Shown: positions 47,039 to 59,519, counted from the stretch's first letter. The stretch: DNA of 64,000 nt from Oikopleura dioica (GCA_907165135.1 OU015567.1:6329001-6393000), one strand, 5' to 3'. Made by a program: numbers and translations. Notes: generated by a model not told the origin, from the sequence alone.

Positions 47039-47887
47039 TATGTCGGGCTACGTTATGAACTAGTCTGTCAAACACTTTTTACTGATTGCGAGTTTGTTAG
47101 CAACAAATGACGAGGAGCGAGGCGCAGAAAAAAAATATTGAGTGGTGCTCTACCACTACTCAAAGCGGTACTTTTTCACTTGAACTTTGAGTTTCTCCTG
47201 AATCAATAATAAACCAAGCCAAAATTATTTACTTACTCGAAGAGCAAGATTTTTCCTTCGAAATCGACTCGGTCGAAAATTGAAACAGAAATACAGTAAT
47301 AATTCAAGAGTAAGATACTGTTGAAAGTAAGGGCCCGAATTAGCGACATCAAGCGAGCGGATATCTTCTTCTTTCAGCGGTGGAAGACCCCGCCTGCTGG
47401 AAGACTTCCATTTTTTGGAAGAAATATCTTCTCACTGAATTAACTATTGTGATCACTACCATAAGACTGATAATTGATGAATTGGTAATTAAGATAATCT
47501 TCGTTGTATTTTATGATTCAACAAACCGCAGTTGGCCTTTTAATAGTAGTGTCCAAATTCAATTAGAACACATCAATTACCCGCTACTCCATGTTTTTTA
47601 GAAAATAAGAAGATCATGTTCGTAATGAAAGAACCCAGTACGTGGCAAATCTGGTTCGGGCGCGTCTTGTGTTTATTCATACAAGTAATTATCATTAAAA
47701 CTGCTCATAAGTGACTCTCGAGCCGTTGTATCCACGATTACGCGCGTTGGAGAAAATCGCATTTGACACGGGCCGGATTCGATGATTGGTACCGTGTTTC
47801 CTTGTTTGACTCACTTAACAGAGGTCACAGGCGCATTACAGGGACGCACCTATTTTTTACTAAGAAAAGGAGAGTTCAAACTTTCTT

Positions 47888-48096
47888 TGGAGTCGGCAAC
47901 CTTTGTAGAAAACCTGTGTTAGGGTTCTGAAAGAGCCCAAATGAAAAGCCGCCACGCGGCTTCGATTGAGATTGAAAAAAATAATTTTGCGAAGCCGCTT
48001 CGCGGCTTCGTTTTTAAAAAAAGCCGCTATGCGGCTTTTGATAAGAGATCGTTCACACCCTGACTCAGGTTTTTTACCCAGGTTGCCGAGCCCTGG
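47888..48096. mobile_element. GGCTCGG-family MITE copy
   Basis: Left AGTCGGCAACCTTTGTAGAAA, right ACCCAGGTTGCCGAGCCC, with internal AAGCCGC/GCGGCTT hairpin blocks. Confidence 0.8.
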
Positions 48097-48698
48097 CAAA
48101 ACGGCTTCGCCAAAAATGTCAGCTTAGGAGCTTCGTTTTTTTTCGTAATGACGATGGGTAATGACAGTGTCGGTAGCTCCACGAAGATCTAATCGAGTGT
48201 TTTTGATGATAAGAAAAAAAAGGTCGGTCCAAAATTTTAGATTGATGGTAAGTTAAGGGTGTCAACCTGTTATTGAGGACTACGCCCTTTGATTTCTGTA
48301 TACAGTATACTGTGGACATGGAAAATATACGATAAAGAATTTAGAAAAAAGAGAGATTTGAGAATTTTCTCAGATTTTGATGGTGGAAATTTGTGAAAGA
48401 CTTTGGCAATGAGGAATTCTCGCGGAACATTCTTGAAGTGGCCAGATTCATGCTAAACGTGGTTCGCGACGGTGGCAGCAGATGGAATTCTGGAAGCTGG
48501 ACGCAAGTTGGTTGCTGAGGAAGCATAAATTCGATTGGCCTGAGTGGCTCGGGTAAGGGACTTCCCATTATGGTGGCGCTGACTTGACCCCCGTCGGATG
48601 AGACGACCTTCGAAAGAGAGAAGACTCTCTTGAATAAAAAGAGTCAAGTTAAACAGAGCTTATTTTTTTTGTTTAGCGGCTAGCTTCGATTTTAGAAC

Positions 48699-48929
48699 TT
48701 AGGCTCGGCAGCCTAAGTCATGTTCTGAAAAGCCAAAATGAAAAGCCGCGTAGCGGCTTACATCAGCACGAAGCCGCAAAGCGGCTTCGCAACACAATCA
48801 CTCTTATCTATATAAAAATATTGGCGAAGCCGCTTTGCGGCTTCGTTTATTGAAAAAGCCGCTACGCGGCTTTTCATTTTAGCTTTTCAGAACCTCAGTC
48901 AGGCTCTCTACACAGAGTGCCGAGCCCAG
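48699..48929. mobile_element. GGCTCGG-family MITE copy
   Basis: Left AGGCTCGGCAGCC, right GTGCCGAGCCCAG, with internal GAAGCCGCTTTGCGGCTTCG hairpins. Confidence 0.8.
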
Positions 48930-49457
48930 GATCCGGGACCCCAGGTTTCTGAGTGAGTTCATTTTATTTTGAAATTATGTTTCGGGATCGTTTATCTTGG
49001 AATAAAATTCACGTTTATCTTGCAATATGCACAGTGTTTAGCTTGCGAAAAATAATTTTTATCCTTCCTACGCGCCCGCAAACATTATTTTCACAAGGAA
49101 GTGCCTTTTACCAAAAAACTTTCTTGTCTTCAAATATAAACCGTACCTCCTGGAAATCATTTGCGATTTCTAATTTCAAATTGTTGTTTTTTATTTAATT
49201 AAAGTTATTGCGCTTTTCTATGTTTTGTTGGACTCAAGCTCACATGCCCTCAATTAATTTCCGGTTTGAACGACAAACAACTCATGTTTTCCTCGAATGA
49301 AAAAACGTTGCTGAGTTGTCAATAAGCGCTTGAAATAATCACAAAAAGCGGGATACAATAATTTATTGTCAATAAACTCAATCCTTTTACAACAAACACA
49401 AATTATTATTTCAAATCAGATTGAGCCAAATCAAATTTGAAGGGGGAAAACGTCAAC

Positions 49458-49579
49458 TTGACTCGGCAACCTGTGTAGAAAACCTGAGTCAGGGTCTGAA
49501 AAAAGCTAGAATGAAAAGCCTTATATTATCCATTCTTTTTGACCCCTGACTCAGATTTCCAACACAGATTTCTGGCCCA
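49458..49579. mobile_element. GGCTCGG-family MITE copy (short)
   Basis: Left ACTCGGCAACCTGTGTAGAA, right side CCCTGACTCAGATTTCCAAC. The hairpin core is reduced. Confidence 0.75.
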
Positions 49580-49851
49580 AGAACGTGATAAGTTTGATTT
49601 TTGTCTGCCAGACAGTCTTTTAGCCGTCAGAGGTGACACAAATGATAAACGAAATTTCCGCAGATCACGTGCCTTCAAATCGAGTTTCAAAAATTTTGGC
49701 GATAAGGAACGGTCGGATTTTATAATTTTCAGAAACAAAAGAATTTTAGTATTTTAGGCGCCTGTCCATTTTTATGAAATCAGATGCGCAAGATTATTAT
49801 GGAAATGCTGATTAGAAGCTTTACCGCAAAATAAATCCTTCACTTGAACTA

Positions 49852-50065
49852 CAGGCCTGGACTAATTTTGAGTCGCGATAGGCGACGTCATAGCAGCGCC
49901 TCAGCCAGCTATCAAGAATTCCTATCATCTGGCCCACAAATCAGAAGGCTCACATTTGCGCGCGTTTCAAACTTCATCCTTGGGCCGGACGATAGGAATT
50001 CTTGATAGCTGGCTGAGGCGCTGCTATGACGTCGCCTATCGCGACTCAAAATTAGTCCAGGCCTG
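49852..50065. mobile_element. MITE with about 75-bp perfect terminal inverted repeats
   Basis: 214 bp, ends CAGGCCTGGACTAATTTTGA and its exact inverse, with identity continuing through about 75 bases on each arm, and TA on both flanks. Such perfect arms imply recent activity. Confidence 0.88.
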
Positions 50066-50321
50066 TAGCTCCCTTGCGAGGCAATTATCCCGTTTTGAAT
50101 GTCTTGCGTTGGGTCTTTCGCAAATCCGCGGCCAATCCTGAAAATTTATTTTAACAAAGCTCCCGTGTTCAGAAGAACAGCGCAAAAAAGAAACATTCAA
50201 ACATTTAAAAATTTAAAATTATAAATTTTGAATTGAACAAGTCCAAAAGAGCAAGAACTTAAACATCTGAGCCCAGCAAAAAAGAAAACCGCTAGAGTTA
50301 TTTCTTTACACGACATTCAAA

Positions 50322-50879
50322 GGTGATACGGCCTAATTCTTCGGCTTGAAGGCCGAATGATTGATGCTTGTAAGAACACTGATTCTTCGGCAAAAAACCG
50401 AAGAATAAATGATAGAAGATGCACTGATTCTTCGGCTAAGGTGAATTTAATCACAGATTCCTGTGCCCCTTACCACGGGGCTTCGCCCCTTAGGTCCTAA
50501 AATGCCGGGGTCTAGTCTAGGGTTACTTAGGGTTACCTTCAGTAACCCTAACTAACCCTAGCCTATCCCCCTCGGGTGAGTTTGTTCTGTCACTTTGCCC
50601 AGTGCCCCCTAACACTAGCCTCAAATTATAGAAAATACTTATTGCCAAATTGAGTTTTTTCTCTAGAAAATGTCTTTTTCTTAAGTGATGACTCATAACT
50701 TATGAGTCGTAAGTTACAATCAAAGAGTTTTGATAATGAGTTCTAGAAAATTTGCCGAAGAATCACTGTCAATACTATCATTAATCCTTCGGTTCAAGGC
50801 AATTCTAAATTTGCCGAAGAATCAGTGTTATTGAAAGCATCAATTCTTCGGTCTTGCCGAAGAATTAGCCCATACCACG
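50322..50879. mobile_element. Long inverted-repeat element with 8-bp duplication and ATTCTTCGGC subrepeats
   Basis: 558 bp flanked by CATTCAAA at 50314-50321 and 50880-50887. Both arms carry repeated ATTCTTCGGC/GCCGAAGAAT. The centre contains TTAGGG-like tracts in both orientations (AGGGTTACTTAGGGTTACC, GTAACCCTAACTAACCC). Confidence 0.8.
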
Positions 50880-50968
50880 CATTCAAAGCAGCTTTTCGCG
50901 GTGCAATTTTCCAAATCGGGCATCATTTCTATATGTCCAGAAAAAGACCTTTTCTTTAGTTTACATGA

Positions 50969-51146
50969 TGACACCCTTAATTTTGGGGTGGTGTCACGAA
51001 TCGACAAAAATCTCGCGTCGAAATTTTCAACCGATAAGAAGCCTTGATTCGGCTAACCAACCAATCAGCAGCCAAGAAGCCGCCTACGCAAAATTTGTCG
51101 AGATTATTTGTCGATTCGTGACACCATCCCAAAATTAAGGGTGTCA
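50969..51146. mobile_element. TGACACCC-ended inverted-repeat MITE
   Basis: Arms TGACACCCTTAATTTTGGG and its inverse, then GTCACGAATCGACAAA on both sides. It is followed directly by a half copy of the family found at 15746-15910. Confidence 0.8.
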
Positions 51147-52065
51147 TTATGTATTTTTGTCGGGATTTTTTGTCGGCTCCGGACACCTCCCCTTAATTTT
51201 TATGGTTGATTTTTTAGAAATCTACTTTGAATTTTGGCTTTTGGAGGAATTTGATAAGGGCCTCACTTCGATAAAAATAACAGTGTCGCTATCTAAATCC
51301 TTTCTTAAAAATCCGGTTTTATAATCTCTCTCTCTTTCTCCCTCCAGATTTAGGCTCTTACGAGACACTCTTACAGCTTTTCTCCTACATCTATAAAAAC
51401 CAAAATTAAAAAGGGGAATGAAGCGGGCGAAGATAAAAAAGACGCAGCTCTTGGTCCGACACTCGACTTTTGCGGGCGAAAAAGGAAAAAAGACCCCTCG
51501 CAACACGTTTTAAATTCGACGTTCTCCTTGTCTCTAGCTTTGAACCTGGAGCAAGGACCGGTTTTCTGAATTCTGAGAAGAAGTTAATCCTCGAAGGCAA
51601 TCGATTAAAACGGTACGTACGCGGCGACACGGTAATGTCTAATTATCCCCCGCTTACTGATCTACGAATGCTTGTTATTGAGTGATTTCTAATTTGAAGA
51701 GGGGTAACTAGCTGTCAGAATTCAATGTCACATAAGTAGCATTGCGTTTGATATGAAAAACAATGCGAAAAAGATGACATAGCAACTCATCAATTAACGG
51801 TACAATCCGATAAATAAAAATTTCTTATGTGACTCGGTTGTTGAACAAATCAGAGGACCATAATGATGGGGTAGAGATTTGCCACAGAATATGCAATTTG
51901 AGGATCTTGGGAAAACTCTTGAGCAAATACGCTTGGAAATATTTTTGAGCTGATTTAGAACGTGAAAAAATGTAACCTCACTAAACTCGTGCTTTTTGAA
52001 TAAACAAGCTTCAACTCAAGTTGTGGCTAAATTGCTCATTGAGCAGGGTTAGAACTTCAGTCCTC

Positions 52066-52190
52066 GTATCTCTGAGATGAGTCATGATGACGTCATCATT
52101 ACTGTATATAAAATGAAGCTCAGACACTGTACTTCATTTAATTAGTCATAATGATGACGTCATCATGACTCATTACAGAGATATGACTCA
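52066..52190. promoter_or_regulatory. Inverted pair of CRE/AP-1 palindromes around a TATA motif
   Basis: GAGTCATGATGACGTCATCA occurs on both arms in inverted orientation, each containing the full cAMP-response palindrome TGACGTCA next to an AP-1-like TGAGTCA. The loop has TATATAAAA. It may be a mobile palindrome or a composite enhancer-promoter; no adjacent gene was found. Confidence 0.45.
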
Positions 52191-52759
52191 TTTTTCCGAT
52201 GATATGCCAAAAAATCACCGAAAGTGAAAAAATATTCCCACCCTAGTTAGAAGCTTTTTTGACTCAAAGAAGATAGAACGCGTGAGAAACGCGCGGAACT
52301 TGTAAGGACCCGGATAATTAGCCGCTTCGAAAAAGTGTCAAGGCCGATCCTTCGATAACCTTCTATAACAACTCGGGTCCGTTCGACGCTTTCTCGTAAC
52401 TGAATTATTATTATATTCCTCCACGCCCGATGAAGTTTATTAGCACGCTGGTTGTTGAAAATTCAATTGAAACCAAAAAAGCCGTCTTTCTAGCGCTTCG
52501 TGAGCTCTCATTAAATTTATTCTCTGATGAGTCGGAAACATGAAATTTAGACAGATCATTTTTTATTGAGAAACATGCTAAATTGGACATGTAACATGTT
52601 TTTATAAGCACTCAAAATATGTAGCAGCTTTTGCGGAAACTCAAGATAAAGAAGTGTTAATGGAGTGGAGAAAGCTGTCTTTTGGAGACTTTTCAAGGGG
52701 TAACCAACTCAGTCAGTCAGCAGACACGGAATACTGCTAATTAGCAAGAAGCTGTACGG

Positions 52760-52900
52760 CTGGGCTCGGCAACCTGTGTATAAAACCTGAGTCAGGTCCA
52801 GAAAAGTCGCGAAGCATTACCATTTCAATCGTTTTTACGGCTTTTCATTTAGGCTCTTCAGAACCTGAGTCAGGTTTTATTCACAAGTAACCGAGCCCAG
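52760..52900. mobile_element. GGCTCGG-family MITE, type copy with 8-bp duplication
   Basis: 141 bp from CTGGGCTCGGCAACCTGTGT to its inverse GTTACCGAGCCCAG, flanked by CTGTACGG at 52752-52759 and 52901-52908. This copy defines the family ends and its target-site length. Confidence 0.9.
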
Positions 52901-53105
52901 CTGTACGGTTTTCAATATATTGAGGGAAACTGATTGTAACACGCTTGTACTACCAAAAGGAGTATTGATACGGAGGAGGTTTTGTTTATAATAAAAACAG
53001 GGCTGTTACCGTAAATACTCGTCTAGTTCTAAGACGAAGAAATGGAGAGGAAACTCTTTCTTCCTTCGTCTTCTTGATACTTTTGAAGAAATAATTTCAT
53101 TGAAA

Positions 53106-53156
53106 AGAGACTTTTCAGACCCTGACTCAGGTTTTCTCCACAGATTGATGAGCCTG
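53106..53156. mobile_element. Half copy of the GGCTCGG MITE family
   Basis: Only the right arm is present (CCCTGACTCAGGTTTTCTCC...GATGAGCC). Confidence 0.55.
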
Positions 53157-53702
53157 GTAATAAGGTATCTCTTCAAATTTTCAAAAAATAAGAGGTTTTG
53201 ACAAATTGTTAATTTACAAACTTCAGGATAGTTGATCAATAATTGGCTGTTTAGTTTGTACCTCGAGTGCATGCACTTGAGTACATCCCGATTATTATTA
53301 AAGCTGAGGTAAACACGTGATCAAAGGAAAAAAAAAAGAGAAATGATCTTGTAGGAACAAATATAATTGTTTCCATATCGAATGGGCACTTATTAAAGCA
53401 ACTGCTTTCACGTTGTATTTTGATCTGAAACGTGCGCTGTATTCATAATTCCCATCGATCTGATGTGTCCCCTGAAAGCACCAACTCGTGCAAGCTCTCT
53501 AGAAGAGCACTACCGCCCTCTCTCCAAACTGCGGCGCTCCCGCAACTTATCAGCGAGTCCCGATACCAGCCGTACTTTCTCCTCATTTTCTTAGAGCATT
53601 TGGGAGAAAAAATAAGCTCTCATAACTCGCCTTTTACAGTTCCTTTTTTCAGTTTTTTTTACTATTTTTTTGAAAGAGAAAAAATAACAAACAAAAACCG
53701 CG

Positions 53703-56422
53703 ATGAAACTTCTATCAAGTCTAGTTCTAGCAAATACAGCAAATGCCGCTTGGGAAGATAAATGGAAGACCATGATCGCCGAAAAGACCAGGACAATGTC
53801 CGATGTCGATGGTTATATCAAGTTTCAGCTTAGAGGTAAGTTTTTTTGCCGACTTTTTTAACCAAAAAAATAAGAAAAAAAAATTTTTTTTGATACTTAT
53901 CTACAAAAATTATTCCCGAAAAGCGAATTTTCTTGACCTTTAATACAGTCTGAATTACAGTATTCGTTCATAGACGGATATTTTCAAGTATTCTATATAA
54001 AACTTAGTATCTCCTGATAAGGTCTATTTACACTTCATATTACTGATAAGATAGTAGCCTAAACGCTCTTTAGTTCCATACCCACCATGTATACCTCTAT
54101 CAAAAACTAGATAAAAGGATTGTTCTTCGAACTTTCTTTACAGTCTATAACCAAAAGCCTCGATAAAAAGCTTCCCTCTTAGATTGTATTGCCGCACGAG
54201 AGTCCCTGAAAGCACAGAATCCTATTTTGAACGGGCAGTGGAAATGCAACGATCCAGCAAAGACCGGTCGGGCAGAGTGCGAAGCCGCTTGTAAAAATGA
54301 TTGGCACGATGGCGACTGGCATCGAATGAAGTTTTCGATCAAATGCAAGGATGGGTTGAAGACGAGAATGCAGTTTGACGGACCGCCATCTTGCACTCCT
54401 CGAGAACGAGGACAGCAGTGCTGGCAAGAAGAATGGGCCACGATCAAGGTAAAAGAATCAGTTTTCGTTCATTCTAACTCTTTGCTCTTTTAGATGGCAC
54501 AGACGCTCAACCGAGAGCGAATCCGAAACGCCGAGGTCGACAACACAAACTGCTGGAAAAGGGGCGTAAAAGCCTTCTGCAATATCGAATGTAAAGAGGG
54601 TTACGAACCTGGGTGGAACTTCAAACGGCCAATTAGAGCAGGGGTCAATTGTGTCAGGAAAAACTCATGGCTGAATCCTCACAGAAGAAAAATTGGAGGA
54701 AATTTGAGTAAGTCAAGAGTTCATCAAATTATGTTCAAAAAACTAGCACGTGTTTTCTAGCTTGCGTCCAGTCAAGTTATACATGCAACAAGGATCACGC
54801 CGATGAACAGTTTCCGCTCGGAAACGGAAGCTGGAACTGCTCTAGCTTCGCGTCTGGACTTCACTGCATGCCCAAGTGTAATAACGGCAACGACGGCGAT
54901 GTTCGATACCGCGTCGAATGCAGAACGACTGGAGTTAACAAGGGATGGAGCATTGTTCACGGCCAAGATCAATTCAGGAAATTGTTTTTCATTAGTTCCT
55001 CTTCTCTTTATTAATTTCTCAAATGAGCATCAAAATTTCTTTTTTTTTTTCTTCAAGTTAAAAACAGTTCCAAGCGATGATGTCTGCCAATTCGGCACCG
55101 ACAACAACAAAGAAACCTCCAACGACGATGTCGTCTTCGAACAAACCACGGACATCGTCCCAGAAGGCCTGAAAACATGCACCTCCGATTCCAACTTCCC
55201 CGCTACCCGAGGCTTCCCAGGAGGAGACGATGAAGACTACAGAATCGTCGGCGGTGTGACAGTCGAGGCTAACTCTATTCCTTGGATTGTCCTCCTCCAC
55301 GTCAGAACTTACAGTGGCTGGACCGGTCAATGCGCTGGATCGATTCTCTCCGAGCACTGGGTCGTTACTGCTGCTCATTGTTGCCGAGGCATTAGAGTAA
55401 GAAAAAGCTTCTTTTGACAGGGATCTAACAATTGTTTAGTCAATCACTGGCAAATTCGGCGAACACAACAAGTCGCAATACGACTTCGGCAACGAGTTCT
55501 CCCTCTACACCGAAGACATCTTCATCCACCCGAAATACTACGACGACACCGACGACGGAACTCGAATGAACTACGACATCTGCCTTCTCAAATTCGAACA
55601 AGACATCCTGGCCGTCGCTCCCAACAAGGACTCAGTCAAGCCCATTTGCTTGCCAAACGAAGACGTCACGCACGGCCACGCTTGCTGGGTCGCCGGCTGG
55701 GGTACGACAAAATACGGGGGTTACGCTGCATCGGAACTTCAATCCGTCGGTGTCAGTATTCTCGACCACAACTACTGCAAGGACAAATCGCACAACATCG
55801 AGCCACGAGAAGGTAAAAAGATGATACTAATACCATTCCGTTTTTTTCTCAACAACTATAATTATGTGATTAGACTAGTCATACAAGCACCTCCTTGAAA
55901 ATGTAAATTGCACCGCTAGAACTCACTTCAAGTAGAACTCTCTCAAATTCTCATCATCGTCCATTGTTACGAGCAAGCTTATATCAACGAGAAGTTAATT
56001 TATTGAATTTGTTCCACGGTCGCCAAATTCAAAAAAGTAACGTCGCTTCGTTTATCTTCACAATAACGATCCCGTTTTTCTCAAAATATTTGACCCAATA
56101 TCAGTATTCCTTCATTTCCATTCGATTTGAAATAGAACTTGACGGACTTGAGAAAACTGCCGTTTATTTGTAAAATAATTTTCTTTCAGACGACATCTGC
56201 GCCACCACTTACGACAAAGACGCCGATGGACTCACCGACGCTGGCAAAGATGCCTGCCAAGGCGACTCCGGCGGACCACTGATTTGCAACAGAGACGGCT
56301 TCGCCACAGTCGTCGGCGTCGTATCCCGCGGAAACGGCTGCGCATACGAAGGAGAGCCAGGTCTTTACACTTCAACCTTTGTGACAAAAGACTGGATTCT
56401 CGAGACTGTTCGAAACAACTGA
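53703..56422 (+). CDS. Secreted trypsin-like serine protease with cysteine-rich N-terminal modules
   Basis: S1A serine protease. Signal peptide [15 protein letters not shown]. Then three cysteine-rich modules with a W-x-C start ([60 protein letters not shown]), sushi/CCP-like in spacing. The catalytic domain starts at RIVGG and has His in VVTAAHCC, Asp in NYDICLLKF and Ser in [10 protein letters not shown]. An aspartate six residues before the catalytic serine (KDACQGDS) predicts cleavage after Lys/Arg. The trypsin W of VSWG is R here (VVSRGNGC). Introns range from 46 to about 360 bp; exon 1 ends at 53835 and exon 2 starts at 54183. Complement or haemolymph proteases show this layout, but the physiological role is inferred. 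Confidence 0.88.
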
Positions 56423-58311
56423 ACGCGTTTTATATACAATGATTAATACTAGCTCAACTGTGTATTTTTTTCCAAGCCCTTTTTCTTTGTGTACATAAAT
56501 TCCAAGCTGCTAAAAATTATTAAAAAATCTGAAAAATCTGTATCTAATAAAAATATTTAAAAAATTAAAATGACTCTCTCTTTCATCTTTGTATGCATAA
56601 TATTTGAGTTTTTTGGATTCGGGTGTGGCCAAAATACGCAAGAAATATGCCATTTAGATGTCTAAAAGTGGAAACACATGCAAGTACCAGTACGTAGCCT
56701 TAGTTATTCCCACTCCCGTTTTTTTCTTTTTTCTTTCTAAAGAAGTTATTGCTAATTAGTAATTACGGAACGGAAGGGGGCTCTCTCAAGGCTTCCAAAG
56801 CCCCCGATAAGCGAGTAAACCCCCTTATCAAGATGGAGAAACCCTTAGATTACAAAAAAAGAACACCATTATTGCGAGGAAAAATTGTTAACAAAAATAT
56901 ACATCAGAGCTTCGAACTTGATTCAATTTATCAAATTTCGTTCAAAAATCATCTCGAAGCTCAAGAATCTCGGAAAAGATGATTGAATTCCCAATGCAAA
57001 CACGTGTTTTTATCATAACTCGGCAAAGGCAACTCGCATTCTAAGCAAAAAGTAATTCATTTTTAATGCGCGCGGCTGGTGGTGCTGATAAGTATATAGA
57101 CTTAGTATCGCCGCTGTTGTGTAAAATTTAACTTGTATCTACCATATATTTTTGTTGCCGTTGATTTTACGCTCGTTCTTATTTTTTGTCAGCGTTTTCA
57201 ATTTTGAAAATGGTTCCTTTTTTTTCTGATTTCAGATGCTAGTGGCTAGTCGTTGACCTTCTAAAATGAGCTTGTAGTCCTGTTTAATATAAATAAAAAA
57301 TGACAAGAAAAAACTTGATAAATGACGGTTGCTCATTGATAGAACTAATGTATTGCCCTTGATCCTGTCATTGATCCCCTCTAGTTCCCTCTTCTGCTGG
57401 ACAACTTGTCAATAATAAGCACCAAAGCACCGCGAAAAGTGTCGAAAACAACGGAGGATTTGTCTTGTTAACACCGCGCCAGGGGGTTAGAATTGTTAAA
57501 TTGATAAGTCAGCCACGTTCCTGTTAAATATTTAGAGAAATATAATTTTTCTGCTTTCAGAAAGGAACAAGAAAAAGAGGCTCGCTTGGTTTTACGATAT
57601 CATATCGTTGATAAAGTAATGTCGCTGGAACTTCCTGTCCATTTTATTAGATAGAGACAAAGCTCATGCATCGGAAGTAGTCTTTTGTCTCCACTTGAAA
57701 CTTTGTTGGTTTTGAAGAACATTCCATTTGAAGAACGACAAAGCATTAATTTGCCACGTACCAGCTTTCGATTCGAGGCTTTTTCGGAACTTTGCGGAAA
57801 TGCCGGCAAACTGTCAAAGTCAAAATTGCAGGTTATGAAAGATTCCGTTCAAAGAAAGAGTTCGTGGGTGAAAAAATAGTGCTTTTTCAGCAGAATCTTT
57901 TTCCATCGCCGGCGATGACGAAAACTCCATCGCATAGATGGTTCATTCCGGAGACGGCTGTGGTGATATCGCGACCGATAGCTTGGTCATTCTGGCCATC
58001 AAATTTCATTCACATTCTTATCGCATATTATTCATAGAAACGTGCCTTGGATTCAATTTTTCAAAGGCTTGGAAGAATTTTGAAGCACGCTATCGGTGAT
58101 AAGGAGCGCCTTAGTTATCCAAAAAAGGGTCGTTCCTGGTGAGCGGCGGGAACACACGCTCTCAAGAAATCCGGGGAGGGCGCTCTCTTCTTTTTAGCGC
58201 GCGCCCATTGGTTTTCTAGACTGGCGCGTTCCCCCCGCAGTCACCCGCTGTTCGGAGCTCCCAGAGAGACAGAAAGGTTTTCTACAGCAGAAAGACGATC
58301 GGGCTCTCAAG
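56423..58311. other. Interval without a supported gene
   Basis: AT-rich intergenic DNA. Immediately upstream of the next gene (58137-58252) is a GC-rich imperfect inverted repeat (GGTGAGCGGCGGGAAC and GTTCCCCCCGCAGTCACC) with GGCGGGAA, an E2F-like core. Confidence 0.5.
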
Positions 58312-59519
58312 ATGAAGACAGTCGAGACTTACAAAGAGATCGAAAAGCGCCTGGAACAGATCAGCAATGACGAAATGAACGATGAATCATTGCCGCATCA
58401 AAACATGCTTTTCATCACGAAACATGAAAAAGAAAAGCCTGGACGGATGAGAATCGTTCAAGATACAAGCTACTGGTTTAGGTACCCAGATGGCCTCAGA
58501 AAATTCAAGGTGAGCTTCCTTTATGTTTTCGCTTTTGCTGAGACCTTTTAGGTCGGCCCGATTCAAGACGAAAACCAGCCGGAAGACATCAAATCAGACG
58601 AGTTTCCAATCGGCCTCCAGTGCCGCGATCCAGCTTGCGCTGCTCGAGGAGTCATCTACGTCACCGATGCTGATTTGAGGGGCGAAAAGAGGACTTACAA
58701 CAAAGTTGGAAACCACTACCGCTCATCCGACTGTGACATCGACCAGACCTACCCAAAGCGATCGCTCTTCGAGTGCTACTCACGAGTCAGCATCAACGGC
58801 GACCATTCTTGCAAAGGAATCAAGATGAAAGACGGCTTGACCGATGTGGTACGAGATCATATCTTGGCGCGTGAGAAGATGCCTGATTTTCCGGAAGAGG
58901 ACGAATACGGCTACTACGTATTTACTCCGATCGAGGACAAAGTTAACAGAATGATCGATGACGAAGACTACGAAATGCGCAAATCGGAACACAAAAAGCT
59001 TTGTGAAATAGGAAAGGATTGAAAATTATTCAATTTCTTATGGCAATATTTTTAACTCAAATCAAAGACATTTTAAATCCTCAAAAGACTTCGACGAAAA
59101 GGAAATCGGACGAATTTGCAAAATTCAACTCAAGCGACTGGAGTTCCAAGAATCGCTAAAGAAGACGCTTTCTCGTATGCAGAAAATCCATCCAGGAGTT
59201 TGCTCTGACCCGGCCAATGTAGAAGCTTACCTGAAAATGGAGGAACTCCCTCTTGGTGCCAGCTACTGCAATACAGAGGAAACAAACGGAAAGAAAAAGA
59301 AAGCTCAAAAATCAAAAAAGAAGAAGTAAGTCGAATAGTTGCCATTTTTATCTACTGAAAACTTTAAGAACACCTGAAGATCAAGCTTGGAAGCCAGGTT
59401 CTTCTACAGAGAAAAGCATCAAGAAGAAGAAAGATCGGAAAAGAAAGCAAACTGAGCGCGCGGATGAGGACTCGGCTGAGGAAGGACCTTCGAAGAAACG
59501 CAAACCAAAGAAATCATAA
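58312..59519 (+). CDS. FLYWCH-like zinc-binding protein, copy 1
   Basis: Four exons. ATG at 58312 (MKTVETYKEIEKRLEQISND). The core reads MLFITKHEKEKPGRMRIVQD, YWFRYPDGLRKFK, then a Cys/His set (LQCRDPACAARG, then VGNHYRSSDCD), resembling FLYWCH or WRKY-GCM1-like zinc folds found in transposase-derived DNA-binding proteins. A helical part follows (IGRICKIQLKRLEFQE, EELPLGASYCNTEE) and a strongly basic tail (KKKKDRKRKQTERADEDSAE). Intron 1 (58510-58552) and intron 3 are GT-AG. Intron 2 (59012-59097) must begin with GA, since no GT is available in register. The tandem copy at 59767 is closely similar. Family assignment is tentative. Confidence 0.7.

Larger units (their letters stand above)
45735..53702. 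other. Eight-kilobase element-rich desert
   Basis: No supportable gene across about 8 kb. Instead there is a dense series of inverted-repeat elements, listed separately, in AT-rich DNA. A TATA-like GCTATAAATATC at about 46651 has no gene attached that could be recognised. Confidence 0.55.

Noticed and set aside
48341-48647. Overlapping open frames that looked briefly histone-like
   Set aside because: No histone motif holds up in any frame.
47888-48929. Repeated hairpins resembling a repeat array such as CRISPR
   Set aside because: The genome is eukaryotic and the units are dispersed palindromic MITE cores, not spaced direct repeats.
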